Part shown: in pieces, positions 33,356 to 41,804 of the stretch
Layout: each line of letters opens with the position of its first letter
How positions within the stretch are numbered: position 1 is the first letter of the stretch
From: Spirochaetaceae bacterium
GTDB lineage: Bacteria; Spirochaetota; Spirochaetia; Treponematales; Rectinemataceae
Reading direction: 5' to 3'
Assembly: GCA_025358255.1 (NCBI GenBank)
Contig: JANYKC010000096.1
Location: 124,001-188,000, forward strand
Length of the DNA: 64,000 nt
Position numbers and translations under genes: made by a program
Notes under the pieces: generated by a model
Databases searched by the model: none
Seen by the model: only the letters and a program-made list of their open reading frames with translations
Told to the model about the DNA's origin: nothing

Positions 33356-33547
33356 TTAAACGTACTTGACGACTTTCCCGGCCTTGAGGCAGCGGGTGCA
33401 GATCCTGACAGATTTCACGCTGCCATCAATCTTTGTCCTCATCTCGAGGAGGTTGGGAAACCAAGTCCGGCGGGTCCGGTTTTTGGCGTGAGAAACCGTA
33501 TTTCCGAACGCAGTCCCTTTGCCGCAAATATCACATTTTCTCGACAT
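33356..33547 (-). CDS. rpmB: 50S ribosomal protein L28
   Basis: A 63-residue protein, [20 protein letters not shown] followed by [12 protein letters not shown] and [13 protein letters not shown]. It has the two CxxC zinc-ribbon pairs of zinc-containing L28. ATG 33547 is chosen because upstream residues in the frame do not match L28. It is downstream of ffh on the same strand and ends at a terminator. Confidence 0.95.
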   Translation of the reverse strand: MSRKCDICGKGTAFGNTVSHAKNRTRRTWFPNLLEMRTKIDGSVKSVRICTRCLKAGKVVKYV

Positions 33548-33625
33548 AGCGCGACTCCAATCGACGTAGTAGCAGGATGATAGCAGAAGCGAGCCGACTA
33601 TGTATAGTCCCCGCAAGCCCCTCGA

Positions 33626-34966
33626 TCACCTTCCGCCCTGTTGTTGCCCCTGCATCATCTTGGCCATGGCGCCCTTGTTCTTGACCATCTTCTTCATCAT
33701 GAGGCGGGTTTTCTCGAACTTCTTGAGGAGGCGGTTCACTTGGGCCACCGAGGTGCCCGAGCCCTTGGCGATCCGCGTGCGGCGCGTCTGGCCGATGATG
33801 AGGTGGTTCTGCCTTTCCTTCTTGGTCATGGAGCGGAGGATGGCCTCCTCGTACTTCATGCCCTCGGCGTCGAGCTGCTCCTCGCTCACCTGCCCGGCAA
33901 GGCCGGGGATCATGTCGAGCATCCCTTTGACGGAGCCGACTTTCTTGACCTTGGAGATCTGGTCCAGGTAGTCCTCGAGGCTGAAGGACTCGTTGGCCAT
34001 CTTCTTCTCAAGGTCGAGCGCCTCCTCCTGGTTGTAGACTTCCTGTGCCTTCTCGACGAGGCTGACCACGTCGCCCATCCCGAGGATCCGGCTGGCCATC
34101 CGGTCCGGATAGAAGGGCTCGAGGCCCTCGGGCTTTTCGGAGACGCCGACGAACTTGACGGGCTTGCCCGTCACCGAGCGGAGGGAGAGCGCCGCGCCGC
34201 CGCGGGCGTCGGAATCGAACTTGGAGAGGATGACGCCGGAGATGCCCACCTTCTCGTCGAAGGTCTTGGCGATGTCGGCCGCGGCCTGGCCCGTCATGGC
34301 GTCGGCGACAAGGAGGGACTCGTCGGGCTTGACCGCGGCGCGGACGCGCACAAGTTCGTCCATCATGGATTCGTCGATCTGGAGGCGTCCCGTGGTGTCC
34401 ACGATGAGGACGTCGTAGAGCTCGTGCTTGGCCTTGGCGAGGGCGGCGGCGGCGACCTTCACGGGGTCTGAGGCGCCCTCTTCCTTGTAGACGTCGACCC
34501 CGACCTGGGCGCCGAGGACGGCGAGCTGCTCGACCGCCGCGGGGCGCACGAGATCGCAGGCGGCGATGAGGACGCGCCGGCCCTTGCCCTTGAGATGGAA
34601 GGCGAGCTTGGCGGCTGTCGTCGTCTTGCCGGAGCCCTGGAGGCCCAGGAGGAGGATGACGCTCGTGGTATCAGGGCCCTTGAGGACCAGGTCCTGACGG
34701 CCTTCCCCGAGGAGGCCGACCATGCGGTCGTAGACGATTTTGATGAACATCTGCCCAGGGTTGACCGAGCGGAGGACCTTCTCACCCTTGGCTTCCTCGA
34801 GGGTTGCGTTGACAAAGCGACGAACGACCCGAAGGTTGACGTCCGCCTCGAGGAGGGTGAGCTTGATCTGCTCGACCGCGTCCTCGACATTCTTCTCGCT
34901 GATCGTGGCCTTGCCACCGATGGTCCTGACTATATCGCCAAACTTCTGGCTTATTTTCTCGAGCAT
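33626..34966 (-). CDS. ffh: Signal recognition particle protein Ffh (SRP54)
   Basis: A 446-residue GTPase with N domain, G domain (P-loop GLQGSGKTTTAAKLA, DTTGRLQID, and SKFDSDARGG in place of the usual TKLDG) and a Met-rich M domain (ending KTRLMMKKMVKNKGAMAKMM) that binds SRP RNA and signal sequences. Length is normal. It delivers nascent membrane and secreted proteins to FtsY/SecYEG. Upstream of rpmB; no SRP RNA gene was found nearby. Confidence 0.97.
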   Translation of the reverse strand: MLEKISQKFGDIVRTIGGKATISEKNVEDAVEQIKLTLLEADVNLRVVRRFVNATLEEAKGEKVLRSVNPGQMFIKIVYDRMVGLLGEGRQDLVLKGPDTTSVILLLGLQGSGKTTTAAKLAFHLKGKGRRVLIAACDLVRPAAVEQLAVLGAQVGVDVYKEEGASDPVKVAAAALAKAKHELYDVLIVDTTGRLQIDESMMDELVRVRAAVKPDESLLVADAMTGQAAADIAKTFDEKVGISGVILSKFDSDARGGAALSLRSVTGKPVKFVGVSEKPEGLEPFYPDRMASRILGMGDVVSLVEKAQEVYNQEEALDLEKKMANESFSLEDYLDQISKVKKVGSVKGMLDMIPGLAGQVSEEQLDAEGMKYEEAILRSMTKKERQNHLIIGQTRRTRIAKGSGTSVAQVNRLLKKFEKTRLMMKKMVKNKGAMAKMMQGQQQGGR

Positions 34967-35048
34967 GCCGTGTGCCTCGTTCTTTCGCTTGCGTGGGGTA
35001 GTGGATTATTGCCCAAAGGGCGCAGGATCGTCAATGTGGGAAGCCTAC

Positions 35049-35099
35049 TGACCCGGCGGCCAAACATTGGCTTCAGCCCGATGTTATGTTGCCGGGTCA
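35049..35099. repeat. Palindromic repeat, short copy
   Basis: TGACCCGGC at the left and GCCGGGTCA at the right bracket a 51-bp imperfect palindrome; the inner parts (CCAAACATTGG; CCCGATGTTATG) also partly pair. The right half (GATGTT..GTTGCCGGGTCAGCAA) recurs at the right end of the 57463-57559 repeat. It lies between ffh and the divergent diguanylate cyclase gene. Confidence 0.75.
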
Positions 35100-35151
35100 G
35101 CAAGCCTCGCGGAGCTTGCTCCAAGGACCTCCATAGCATAGACTTCAGCCA

Positions 35152-36366
35152 ATGAGTCGATCCAGGGTCAGGCTTGAGGTTACGGTAATAATCCTGCTGG
35201 CCGCGGTTTTTGGGGCCTTCGGCGCCGCCGTCTACCGCTATTTCACGGATACGATCTCCTCCTACCTCGGCCAACTGGCCAGCCTGACCGCCCAGGCTTC
35301 GGTCAGCGTCATCGAGGAAAGGATAGGGGAATATGTCCAGCTCAGGACACCCGCCGACGAAGCCACGCCCTACTACCTTGAAATGCAGGCTGTCTTCCAA
35401 CGGATCAAGGCGGGAGGCGTAGCGCGCTATATCTACACGGAACAGCAGGTTTCCGTCGACCAGGTCGAGTACATCCTCGACGCCGAGCCCGTGGGCAGCC
35501 CTTTTTTCTCCCCGGTGGGCAGCCGGGACAACATGGATGACCTGCGCCGCCGGGCCTACGCGGAGAGGAAACCCGTCTATGGCCCCTTGGACAAGGATCC
35601 TGTCTGGGGTGTCCTGATCACCGGTTACGCTCCCATCATGAAGCGGTCGTCCGGCGAATTCATCGGGCTCCTGGGCGTGGACATCGATGCCGCGACAGCC
35701 AACTCGATCTTTCGGAAGACCGCCGTGATCATCGGACTCATCGCGCTGTTCAGCCTGGCCGCCACGGTCACCTTGGCCCATACGCTCGTGGGGCAATTGA
35801 CGGTCCAGCTCTCCACGGACGTCCTCACTTCAACCTTCAACCGCCGCCAGCTCGGGGCCGACATCGAAGCCATTGTGCGCTCGATGCGCGCCGCCAAACA
35901 GGGCCTGGCAGTCCTCCTTATCGACCTCGACCACTTCAAGCGGGTGAACGACCTGTACGGCCACCAAGCCGGCGACGCGGCGCTGACCGCTGTGGCGGGA
36001 GCCCTCAAGCAAACCCTCAGGGCAGGGGACAGGATCTATCGCTACGGCGGGGAGGAGTTCGTCATCGTCATGCCTTTCGCGTCCCTTGACGTCGCCATGG
36101 CGATCGCCGAACGCCTCCGGTATTCGATCTCGGTCTTGCCCATCTGCGTCCGCCATCCTGGGACGGAGGCCGAAGGCGTCGTGGCTTGCGCCGATGGCGA
36201 GGATGAAGTCGAACAGATCAGCCTGACGATCAGCGTGGGAGTCGCTGCCTGGGAAACCGGCCTCGAGCCCGCCGACCTCATCCGCCGCTCCGACGAAGCC
36301 ATGTATGTCGCCAAAAAAAAGGGGCGGAACACTGTCAGGGCATGGGTGAAGCCCGAACGAGGCTAG
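35152..36366 (+). CDS. Membrane-bound diguanylate cyclase with periplasmic sensor domain
   Basis: A 404-residue protein with TM1 (~residues 8-28), a periplasmic Cache-like region (~30-180), TM2 (~185-207) and a GGDEF domain. The active site is GGEEF (residues 299-303). An inhibitory RxxD site (RAGD) stands five residues before it, so product inhibition is likely. LLIDLDHFKRVNDLYGH is the metal/substrate segment. It makes cyclic di-GMP in response to an unknown external signal. ATG 35152 starts a few bases downstream of the palindromic repeat; the end overlaps the convergent HD gene by 4 nt. Confidence 0.92.
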   Translation: MSRSRVRLEVTVIILLAAVFGAFGAAVYRYFTDTISSYLGQLASLTAQASVSVIEERIGEYVQLRTPADEATPYYLEMQAVFQRIKAGGVARYIYTEQQVSVDQVEYILDAEPVGSPFFSPVGSRDNMDDLRRRAYAERKPVYGPLDKDPVWGVLITGYAPIMKRSSGEFIGLLGVDIDAATANSIFRKTAVIIGLIALFSLAATVTLAHTLVGQLTVQLSTDVLTSTFNRRQLGADIEAIVRSMRAAKQGLAVLLIDLDHFKRVNDLYGHQAGDAALTAVAGALKQTLRAGDRIYRYGGEEFVIVMPFASLDVAMAIAERLRYSISVLPICVRHPGTEAEGVVACADGEDEVEQISLTISVGVAAWETGLEPADLIRRSDEAMYVAKKKGRNTVRAWVKPERG

Positions 36367-36929
36367 AGGTTCCCCTTGACGCCTAGCTCCTCGGCCTTCG
36401 CGCGCATGGCAAGGATGGTCTCCTGGATGAGGTCCTCCAGGCTCATCCCCAGCATTGCCGCGCCCTTCTCGATCACCTCCCGGCTCACGCCTGCGGCGAA
36501 ATTGACCGCGCCCCATTTTTTCTTGACCGATTTCACTTCCAGGTCAAGGACAGAACGGGAAGGCCGCACATAGGCGCAGGCCGTGATGAAGCCGGTGAGC
36601 TCGTCGGTGGCGAAGAGGACCTTTTCCATCACGTGGAGGGGTTCGACTTCGCTGCAGATCCCCCAGCCATGGCTTTCAACAGCCCGGATGAAGGCTTCGG
36701 ACCAGCCAGCGGGAGAGAGGATTTCGCGCGCATGCTTGAGATGCTCGGTCGGCCATCGGCCGTAGTCGACATCGTGGAGAAGCCCGACGAGGCCCCAGTA
36801 TTCGGGATCCTCGCCATGCTTGACGGCGAAATGGCGCATGGACGCCTCGACCGCGAGGGAGTGGCGGTACTGCGATTCCTCGCTGTTGTATTCCTTCCAG
36901 AGCTTCAGTGCGTCATCTCGGCTGGGCAT
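36363..36929 (-). CDS. HD-domain hydrolase
   Basis: A 188-residue protein. YRHSLAVEASMR gives the first His, LLHDVDYGRWP the HD pair, and later His residues in SHGWGICSE and PLHVMEK complete an HD-type metal site. The family hydrolyses nucleotides or phosphates; no specific substrate can be assigned. ATG 36929 has GGAGG 5 nt upstream. It overlaps the GGDEF gene tail-to-tail over CTAG and follows the pgsW stop by 50 nt. Confidence 0.85.
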   Translation of the reverse strand: MPSRDDALKLWKEYNSEESQYRHSLAVEASMRHFAVKHGEDPEYWGLVGLLHDVDYGRWPTEHLKHAREILSPAGWSEAFIRAVESHGWGICSEVEPLHVMEKVLFATDELTGFITACAYVRPSRSVLDLEVKSVKKKWGAVNFAAGVSREVIEKGAAMLGMSLEDLIQETILAMRAKAEELGVKGNL

Positions 36930-36979
36930 CGGGTCCTCCGTGTCGGTTGTACATGGGAGCCAGGAATCGAGGCTAGATT

Positions 36980-38137
36980 CTATACCCTCTTTTTCGGCAG
37001 TACAATACGACGAAGGCGCAGGGCCAGGACGGCGGCGATCGCGAGGATGGGCCCTGCCAGGATCACCAAGGGGGAAGCCGCCTTGCCGCGATACAGGCCC
37101 GACTTCCCCTCCCCCGGCCAAGGGCGAGGATCGTAGGCGAGGCCGGTCCTGGCGCAGAGGTCCTCGACATCGAGGATCCTGATCACGGGCAGGCCGTCGC
37201 GCAGGAAGGATTGCACGAGTCCATGGCCGGATACGCGGCCTCCTGGGAAGTCCTTGAGGCACAGGAGGCCGGTGCGTCCGAGGAGGGCCTCCCCCGGCCC
37301 TGCCGCCGCCCAATTGCCGCCAATCGAGACAAAGATGCGCGGCTTGCCTCGCGATTCGAGGAAGGCCTTCCGCGCCGCGACGTCCCGGCCAAGATCGGCC
37401 TCCCGGATTATGCGCGCCCCCGAGGCTTCGGCCCTGGACATAGCCGCCTCGAGCGCGGCCTTTTCCATATCGCGCCCGATGTCATCTGAACCTCCCGGGG
37501 AGACCGAGATGGGCAGGTCGGCGAGGATGCCACGGCGCTCGAGGGCGAGGACCATGTCCGGAAGGGTGAAACCCGGCCGGTTGGCCCCCCAGGTCGACGA
37601 GCCGATGGAAAGGCTGGCCGTGGCCGTGGCGCCAAGGCTTCCTGCCGCCACCAGGGAGGCGATCGCGAAGCCGGGGAAGGAGCCCGAGCTTTCCACCGCG
37701 ACCAGGTCGCCTGGCTTTATGCCTGCTTCAACGAAGAGCCTCGCCATGAGGGCTGCCGCGTCAGGCTGGGCGGCGCTTCGCTTGGCTGGAAGGCTGCCCA
37801 GGGTAGTCGTGATGGGCGACCATTCAAGCCCGATGATGCCGCTCCGGTTGGGGTCGGTCCGGGGTTCCGGCGTCTCGCCCCTCGCCTGGGCATCCTCGGA
37901 AAGGGCCTTGAGGGCGGCTTTCATCTGCCGAGCGGCGCGAAGTTCCGCGGCGCGAAATTCCGCGGCGCGAAGTTCCGCGGCGCGAAATTCCGCGGCCCGC
38001 GGCTCGGCCGGATAGGACCCGGGTCGGGAAGCCGCCCCAAACAGGGTCAGCACAGCGTACCAGGCCGCGAGGATGCCCAGGAAGATCAAGAGGGCGCGGA
38101 TATCTCCCATGCCTCGCGGCTTCGTGGTCAGCCTCAT
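36980..38137 (-). CDS. pgsW: Poly-gamma-glutamate system protein PgsW
   Basis: A 385-residue protein with N- and C-terminal membrane helices (LLIFLGILAAWYAVLTLFG; LVILAGPILAIAAVLALRL) around an exported domain. Segments such as GIIGLEWSPITTTLGSLPAKR, LVAVESSGSFPGFAIASLVA and SSTWGANRPGFTLPDM match the PgsW family found with PgsB/PgsC; its biochemical role is not known. Near the N-terminus there is a run of AAEFR/AAELR repeats encoded by four 15-bp units. ATG 38137 overlaps the pgsC stop (ATGA). It is the last gene of the nine-gene operon. Confidence 0.85.
   Translation of the reverse strand: MRLTTKPRGMGDIRALLIFLGILAAWYAVLTLFGAASRPGSYPAEPRAAEFRAAELRAAEFRAAELRAARQMKAALKALSEDAQARGETPEPRTDPNRSGIIGLEWSPITTTLGSLPAKRSAAQPDAAALMARLFVEAGIKPGDLVAVESSGSFPGFAIASLVAAGSLGATATASLSIGSSTWGANRPGFTLPDMVLALERRGILADLPISVSPGGSDDIGRDMEKAALEAAMSRAEASGARIIREADLGRDVAARKAFLESRGKPRIFVSIGGNWAAAGPGEALLGRTGLLCLKDFPGGRVSGHGLVQSFLRDGLPVIRILDVEDLCARTGLAYDPRPWPGEGKSGLYRGKAASPLVILAGPILAIAAVLALRLRRIVLPKKRV
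37934..37993. repeat. 15-bp minisatellite in pgsW (4 units)
   Basis: Units GGCGCGAAGTTCCGC and GGCGCGAAATTCCGC alternate twice, followed by a degenerate fifth unit. They code for AAEFR/AAELR in the reverse strand, right after the N-terminal membrane helix of PgsW. Unit number can change without frameshift. Confidence 0.9.
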
Positions 38138-38571
38138 GCGCCCGCCACCGCCATCCAGACCAGCTTGACAAGGAGGGCTGCGGCCAGTGTGGCCGCCAGG
38201 GTCCGGCCAGGGCCCTGACGGTCGGCATCAGCGGCGAGGATGCCCGGGATGAGCCATCCGGCGGCGGCCAGGACCGGAGCCTCGGGGGCGATGGCCGGGA
38301 GGGCGCGCTCGAGGAGGAAGCGCGCAAGGAAACCCGCGAGGAGGAAGCAGGCATAGCGGCGGCGGCCGAAGAGGATGAGCCAACAGCCAAGGCGGCGGAC
38401 CAGGAGGAAGGCGAAGGCCGCGTCAGCGAGGGTGGCCGCAAGGCGAAGGGGCTCGCCGAGGTACAGGGCGATGTAGCCTGGCACGATGATGCCGCCCGGG
38501 GACAGGCCGATGAATTCGGTCATGAAGAGACTGGCCACCGCGCCGAGCACCAGGACATATTCCGAGTTCAT
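38134..38571 (-). CDS. pgsC: Poly-gamma-glutamate synthesis membrane subunit PgsC/CapC
   Basis: A 145-residue integral membrane protein with 4-5 helices; FMTEFIGLSPGGIIVPGYIAL near the N-terminus is the PgsC/CapC hallmark. PgsC forms the membrane synthase with PgsB. ATG 38571 overlaps the pgsB stop (ATGA) and its own stop overlaps pgsW. Confidence 0.92.
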   Translation of the reverse strand: MNSEYVLVLGAVASLFMTEFIGLSPGGIIVPGYIALYLGEPLRLAATLADAAFAFLLVRRLGCWLILFGRRRYACFLLAGFLARFLLERALPAIAPEAPVLAAAGWLIPGILAADADRQGPGRTLAATLAAALLVKLVWMAVAGA

Positions 38572-39740
38572 GCCTGCCCCTTGCGTTCGAGTCCGGCCAG
38601 GGAAGGACCCAATTGTTTCCAGTTACCCACGGCGAAGACCGTCGTGCCGGGGCCCTCGTCGAGCAGCTCCTCGAGCCGGCGCAGCGTCCTAAGCCTCCCT
38701 TGTGCAGGCGCTGGCCCCTGTCCGCGGCTCCGCCGCGGCTTCGACCTGGTCCCGAAGGCGGCCTCGAGGAGGCGCCATGCGGTCACAGAGGGCCTCCCCG
38801 CGACCAGGACCTCATCCCAGCGCTCCGGTTCGGCTGCGGCCCACCTGGCGAAGGCCAGGCAGCGGTCGGCGCGGTCGCTGCGGTTGGCAAGGAGGAGGAC
38901 ACGGCGTCCTCCCGGCAGCCGGCCGATGTCCGCCCGGCCGAAAAGGAGTTCGGTGGAGACAGGGTCGTTCGCCGAGAGGGCATCCACGACGCAAATCGCC
39001 GAGCTCCCTTTCCCAAGCCGCCTGATGGCGAAGGCGCCTGGATCCGCCTTGTAGCCGCCCATCCCCTTCAAGGCTCTTTCCCGGGGGATGCCTGCATATT
39101 CGGCCACAAGGAGGGCTATCCCGGCGTTCTCGTCCATGATCGCGCAGGTCCCACAGACGGGCGGGGCGAGCGTGGCCTTGCCCCCCCGCACCTCGGCGGC
39201 GGCGGCGAGGATGCCGAGGATGGCGGCGTCCGAAGTGAAGACCTCCCCGCCTTTGGGGCAGCCCTGGGCAAAGACCTTGGCGGCCTCTCCAGGTTCGCCC
39301 AACTCGTCACCATGGTCGGGTCGCGAATTGGTGACGACCAGGACCGAGGGCTCGAGGAAGGCATGGGAGGCGGCCTGGGCATCGGGGGACACCGCCATGC
39401 ACTCCGCCACGACAGCCTCGACATGGAGGCGGGCGCCAAGGAGAAGGAGGTTCCGCTGTTCCCGCACGTTGGGCGATCCCATCCGCCTGATCACCCTCTC
39501 GGATCCATCGGGCATGATGAGGAGGGGCAAGGTGCCCGTCGTCTTGGCCAGGGTGCGCAGGCCCCCGGCGCGGAAGGCGGCGGCGATGAGGCGTGTGGTC
39601 TCCGTCTTGCCCCGGGTGCCGTTCACATGGACCACGAGGCGGATGGAGGACCTGGCCTTCGCCAGTGCGGCCTTTTCGGCCAGGAGGAAGAGCGGATACA
39701 GGAGGGCCGCGGCGACGGCCAGGCACTCGATGGGTAGCAT
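38568..39740 (-). CDS. pgsB: Poly-gamma-glutamate synthase PgsB/CapB
   Basis: A 390-residue Mur-ligase-like amide ligase with N-terminal membrane helix. ATP site GTRGKTETT (residues 41-49), a GSPNVREQRNLLLLGARLHVEAVVAECMAV segment and TNSRPDHGDELG match PgsB/CapB. It polymerises glutamate through gamma-carboxyl links using ATP. A low-complexity RSKPRRSRGQGPAPAQGR stretch lies near residue 340. It follows the deacylase genes by 25 nt and is coupled to pgsC. Confidence 0.93.
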   Translation of the reverse strand: MLPIECLAVAAALLYPLFLLAEKAALAKARSSIRLVVHVNGTRGKTETTRLIAAAFRAGGLRTLAKTTGTLPLLIMPDGSERVIRRMGSPNVREQRNLLLLGARLHVEAVVAECMAVSPDAQAASHAFLEPSVLVVTNSRPDHGDELGEPGEAAKVFAQGCPKGGEVFTSDAAILGILAAAAEVRGGKATLAPPVCGTCAIMDENAGIALLVAEYAGIPRERALKGMGGYKADPGAFAIRRLGKGSSAICVVDALSANDPVSTELLFGRADIGRLPGGRRVLLLANRSDRADRCLAFARWAAAEPERWDEVLVAGRPSVTAWRLLEAAFGTRSKPRRSRGQGPAPAQGRLRTLRRLEELLDEGPGTTVFAVGNWKQLGPSLAGLERKGQA

Positions 39741-39765
39741 CGCCCTTCATCCTAGCATGGGCGCC

Positions 39766-40509
39766 CTAGTCCATGCCGAGGAGGACGAGGCAGGCCTCGA
39801 TGACGGCCAGGTGGAGCCGCGTCCGCTCCTCGAGCGGGAGCCGCGCGGGAACCTCGACGAGGATGGCCTTTCTCCCCGCCCTGCCCAGCTCTCCAACGAG
39901 GCTCCCCGCCGGCGCCCCGCCGGTGAAGACGAAGTCCCGGCCCGCTGCGCTGGCCGCCTGGACGAGGTCCATGACCAGGGCGGCGGCCGGGGGTGAAAAG
40001 ACTATGGTGGGGAGATCGGCCTCTGCCCAGGCCAGCCCTTCCTCGTGGAGGTCGATGACCAGGTCGGCTTTCAGGGCGAGGGCGAAGATCGCGGCCGCGC
40101 GGGCCGGCTCCTCGGGCAGCCTGGCGGTCTTATCGCCGGGATAAAGGCGGTTCAGGTCTGCGCCACCTGGAGTGGGGGCGCTGCGCGTGCCTGCGGCCAG
40201 AGCCGCCGGATTGGCCTCGGGGAGGACCAGGACAAGGCCATTTCGGGGCGGGGGGGCCGCCGCGAGTCGCCTGGCGGCCTGGGCACCGGAGGGCTCGTCA
40301 CCATGGGCTCCGCCGATGACCAGGACTACCTTCCCGGACCGCCGGGAGTCCAGGACCCCGCCGCCAAGGGAGTGAAGGATCGCCAGGCTGTCCTTGGACG
40401 GCATTGACCGCAAAGAGGTCGCGCAACCCATCAAGCCCGCGGCCAGGAGGGAGGCCACGAAGGCCGCGCCCAGCCGGGCCGGGGCGGCCCATCGGGCGTA
40501 GGACTTCAT
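39766..40509 (-). CDS. Lipoprotein deacylase/peptidase of the AstE/AspA family
   Basis: A 247-residue protein with lipoprotein signal (ARLGAAFVASLLAAGLMGC). Zinc-ligand motifs of the succinylglutamate desuccinylase/aspartoacylase branch of M14 are clear: GGAHGDEPSG and DLHEEGLAWAE. It would cleave an amide bond at a glutamate or similar residue outside the cytoplasm. Placed in a polymer operon, trimming of gamma-linked chains is a reasonable guess. It overlaps the preceding paralogue by one base (TGATG). Confidence 0.85.
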   Translation of the reverse strand: MKSYARWAAPARLGAAFVASLLAAGLMGCATSLRSMPSKDSLAILHSLGGGVLDSRRSGKVVLVIGGAHGDEPSGAQAARRLAAAPPPRNGLVLVLPEANPAALAAGTRSAPTPGGADLNRLYPGDKTARLPEEPARAAAIFALALKADLVIDLHEEGLAWAEADLPTIVFSPPAAALVMDLVQAASAAGRDFVFTGGAPAGSLVGELGRAGRKAILVEVPARLPLEERTRLHLAVIEACLVLLGMD

Positions 40510-41636
40510 CAGAGGAACTTCCCGAAATTCCCCGCCACGAGCTCCTCATAGGGCGGCATGCCGTCCACGACAAGGGGCTTGTCGGGGTTCTGCGCCGAAA
40601 ATGCCCCAAAGATCGCCTCGAGACCGGCCATATGGCGGCCGACCCGCGTCGAAAGCGGCCAACCTTTTTCGTCAAAGGGCACGAAGAGGCGGCCCAGCTT
40701 CTGCGCGCGGACATAGAGCTCGTCCTTGCCCTCGAGGATGAGGGCCTCGCTGGTCCGGCCGCGGAGCCGGCCCTGTGATGGATTCGTGTCCTCCATGAGG
40801 ATGGCCAAGGTCTTCGTGGCGTCGCCCAGCTCACGGTGGGTCAGGCCATGGAGGCTCTTGGGCGAGGGCTCGAGTCCCATCGTGATGTCCTCGAACTCCA
40901 GGTCCAGTATGGCCGCGGAGGCCACCGGCATGGCCCGCTCATGGGCCACGATGGCGTTGATTACAGGATACTCCGGGGAGGCCTCATGGAGGTCGACCGT
41001 CACGTCGACGCCCTCCTTGAGGATTAGGGCGGTGATCGCAAAGGCCACCTTCTCGGTGAAGGTCCCGTCCTGCCTTCCTGGGTAGGCCCGGTTGAGGTTG
41101 CGGGTCTCGGATCCCGAGAGCTGCTGGCCCGAGGAGGCATGGATGTAGATGTCCGGATCGGGCCATTGGTCGATCGGGTTGGTGGCGCGGGAACCGAAGC
41201 GGAAGCTCCGTTTTCCCGAGGCCGCGTCGATCGTGAAGCTGCGCGGCGTGCCTTCCATCGGATCGGTGTGGGTGGCGGCCGAGGCGTTGGCCCGCGGGAT
41301 GACGAAGAGCCGGCCCGCCTGCGGCCGGGCGTTCTCGACAAAGAGGATGGCCGTCATGTAGCCGGCCGGTTCGTTGCCGTGGGTCCCGCCAAGGATGAGG
41401 GCGCTCCCACCCGGCTTGCCCGAGTCCAGGATGTAGACTTCGGAATCGCCCACCGTGCCCTTCACCCCGGGGAAATACTCGGAGAGCAGCGTCACGCGGG
41501 AGACGCCCGGACCCTTCCTGATCGTGTCCGGCTTGCGCATGGCCAGGTAGCCGGGGGTGACCATGGCGACTGCGGCGAGCGCCGCGGCCAGGAGGAGGCA
41601 GGACACGATGATATCAATTGTCTTCTTCCGTTCCAT
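40509..41636 (-). CDS. Exported AstE/AspA-family deacylase/peptidase
   Basis: A 375-residue protein with an N-terminal signal-anchor (IIVSCLLLAAALAAVAMV). Zinc motifs GGTHGNEPAG and DLHEASPEYPV mark the AstE/AspA (M14-like) family; SGSETRNLNRAYPG supplies the conserved Arg-Asn-Leu-Asn-Arg. It is longer than, and paralogous to, the next gene. ATG 41636 is 16 nt after the small ORF stop. Confidence 0.87.
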   Translation of the reverse strand: MERKKTIDIIVSCLLLAAALAAVAMVTPGYLAMRKPDTIRKGPGVSRVTLLSEYFPGVKGTVGDSEVYILDSGKPGGSALILGGTHGNEPAGYMTAILFVENARPQAGRLFVIPRANASAATHTDPMEGTPRSFTIDAASGKRSFRFGSRATNPIDQWPDPDIYIHASSGQQLSGSETRNLNRAYPGRQDGTFTEKVAFAITALILKEGVDVTVDLHEASPEYPVINAIVAHERAMPVASAAILDLEFEDITMGLEPSPKSLHGLTHRELGDATKTLAILMEDTNPSQGRLRGRTSEALILEGKDELYVRAQKLGRLFVPFDEKGWPLSTRVGRHMAGLEAIFGAFSAQNPDKPLVVDGMPPYEELVAGNFGKFL

Positions 41637-41651
41637 ATCCCATCCTCCTTT

Positions 41652-41798
41652 CTAGGCGATCATGAGGGCGCGAAGCACGAGGGGGATGACGACGATGGCA
41701 GCGTTCAACTTGAGCTTTAGGTCCTTCTGCGAGAAGAGCTCGATGACGACGAGGGCGGCGGCGGCGGCCGTGATGACGCGATAGCAGATGGTCAGCAT
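41652..41798 (-). CDS. 48-aa hydrophobic protein of the poly-gamma-glutamate operon
   Basis: MLTICYRVITAAAAALVVIE, a charged turn (LFSQKDLKLKL), then a second hydrophobic stretch NAAIVVIPLVLRALMIA: a two-span hairpin. It begins 6 nt after the permease stop and ends 15 nt before the deacylase ATG, with a GGGGG-rich ribosome binding site. Bacillus PgsE/CapE is a similarly small accessory protein, but no sequence match is claimed. Confidence 0.65.
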   Translation of the reverse strand: MLTICYRVITAAAAALVVIELFSQKDLKLKLNAAIVVIPLVLRALMIA

Positions 41799-41804
41799 GG
41801 TTTT

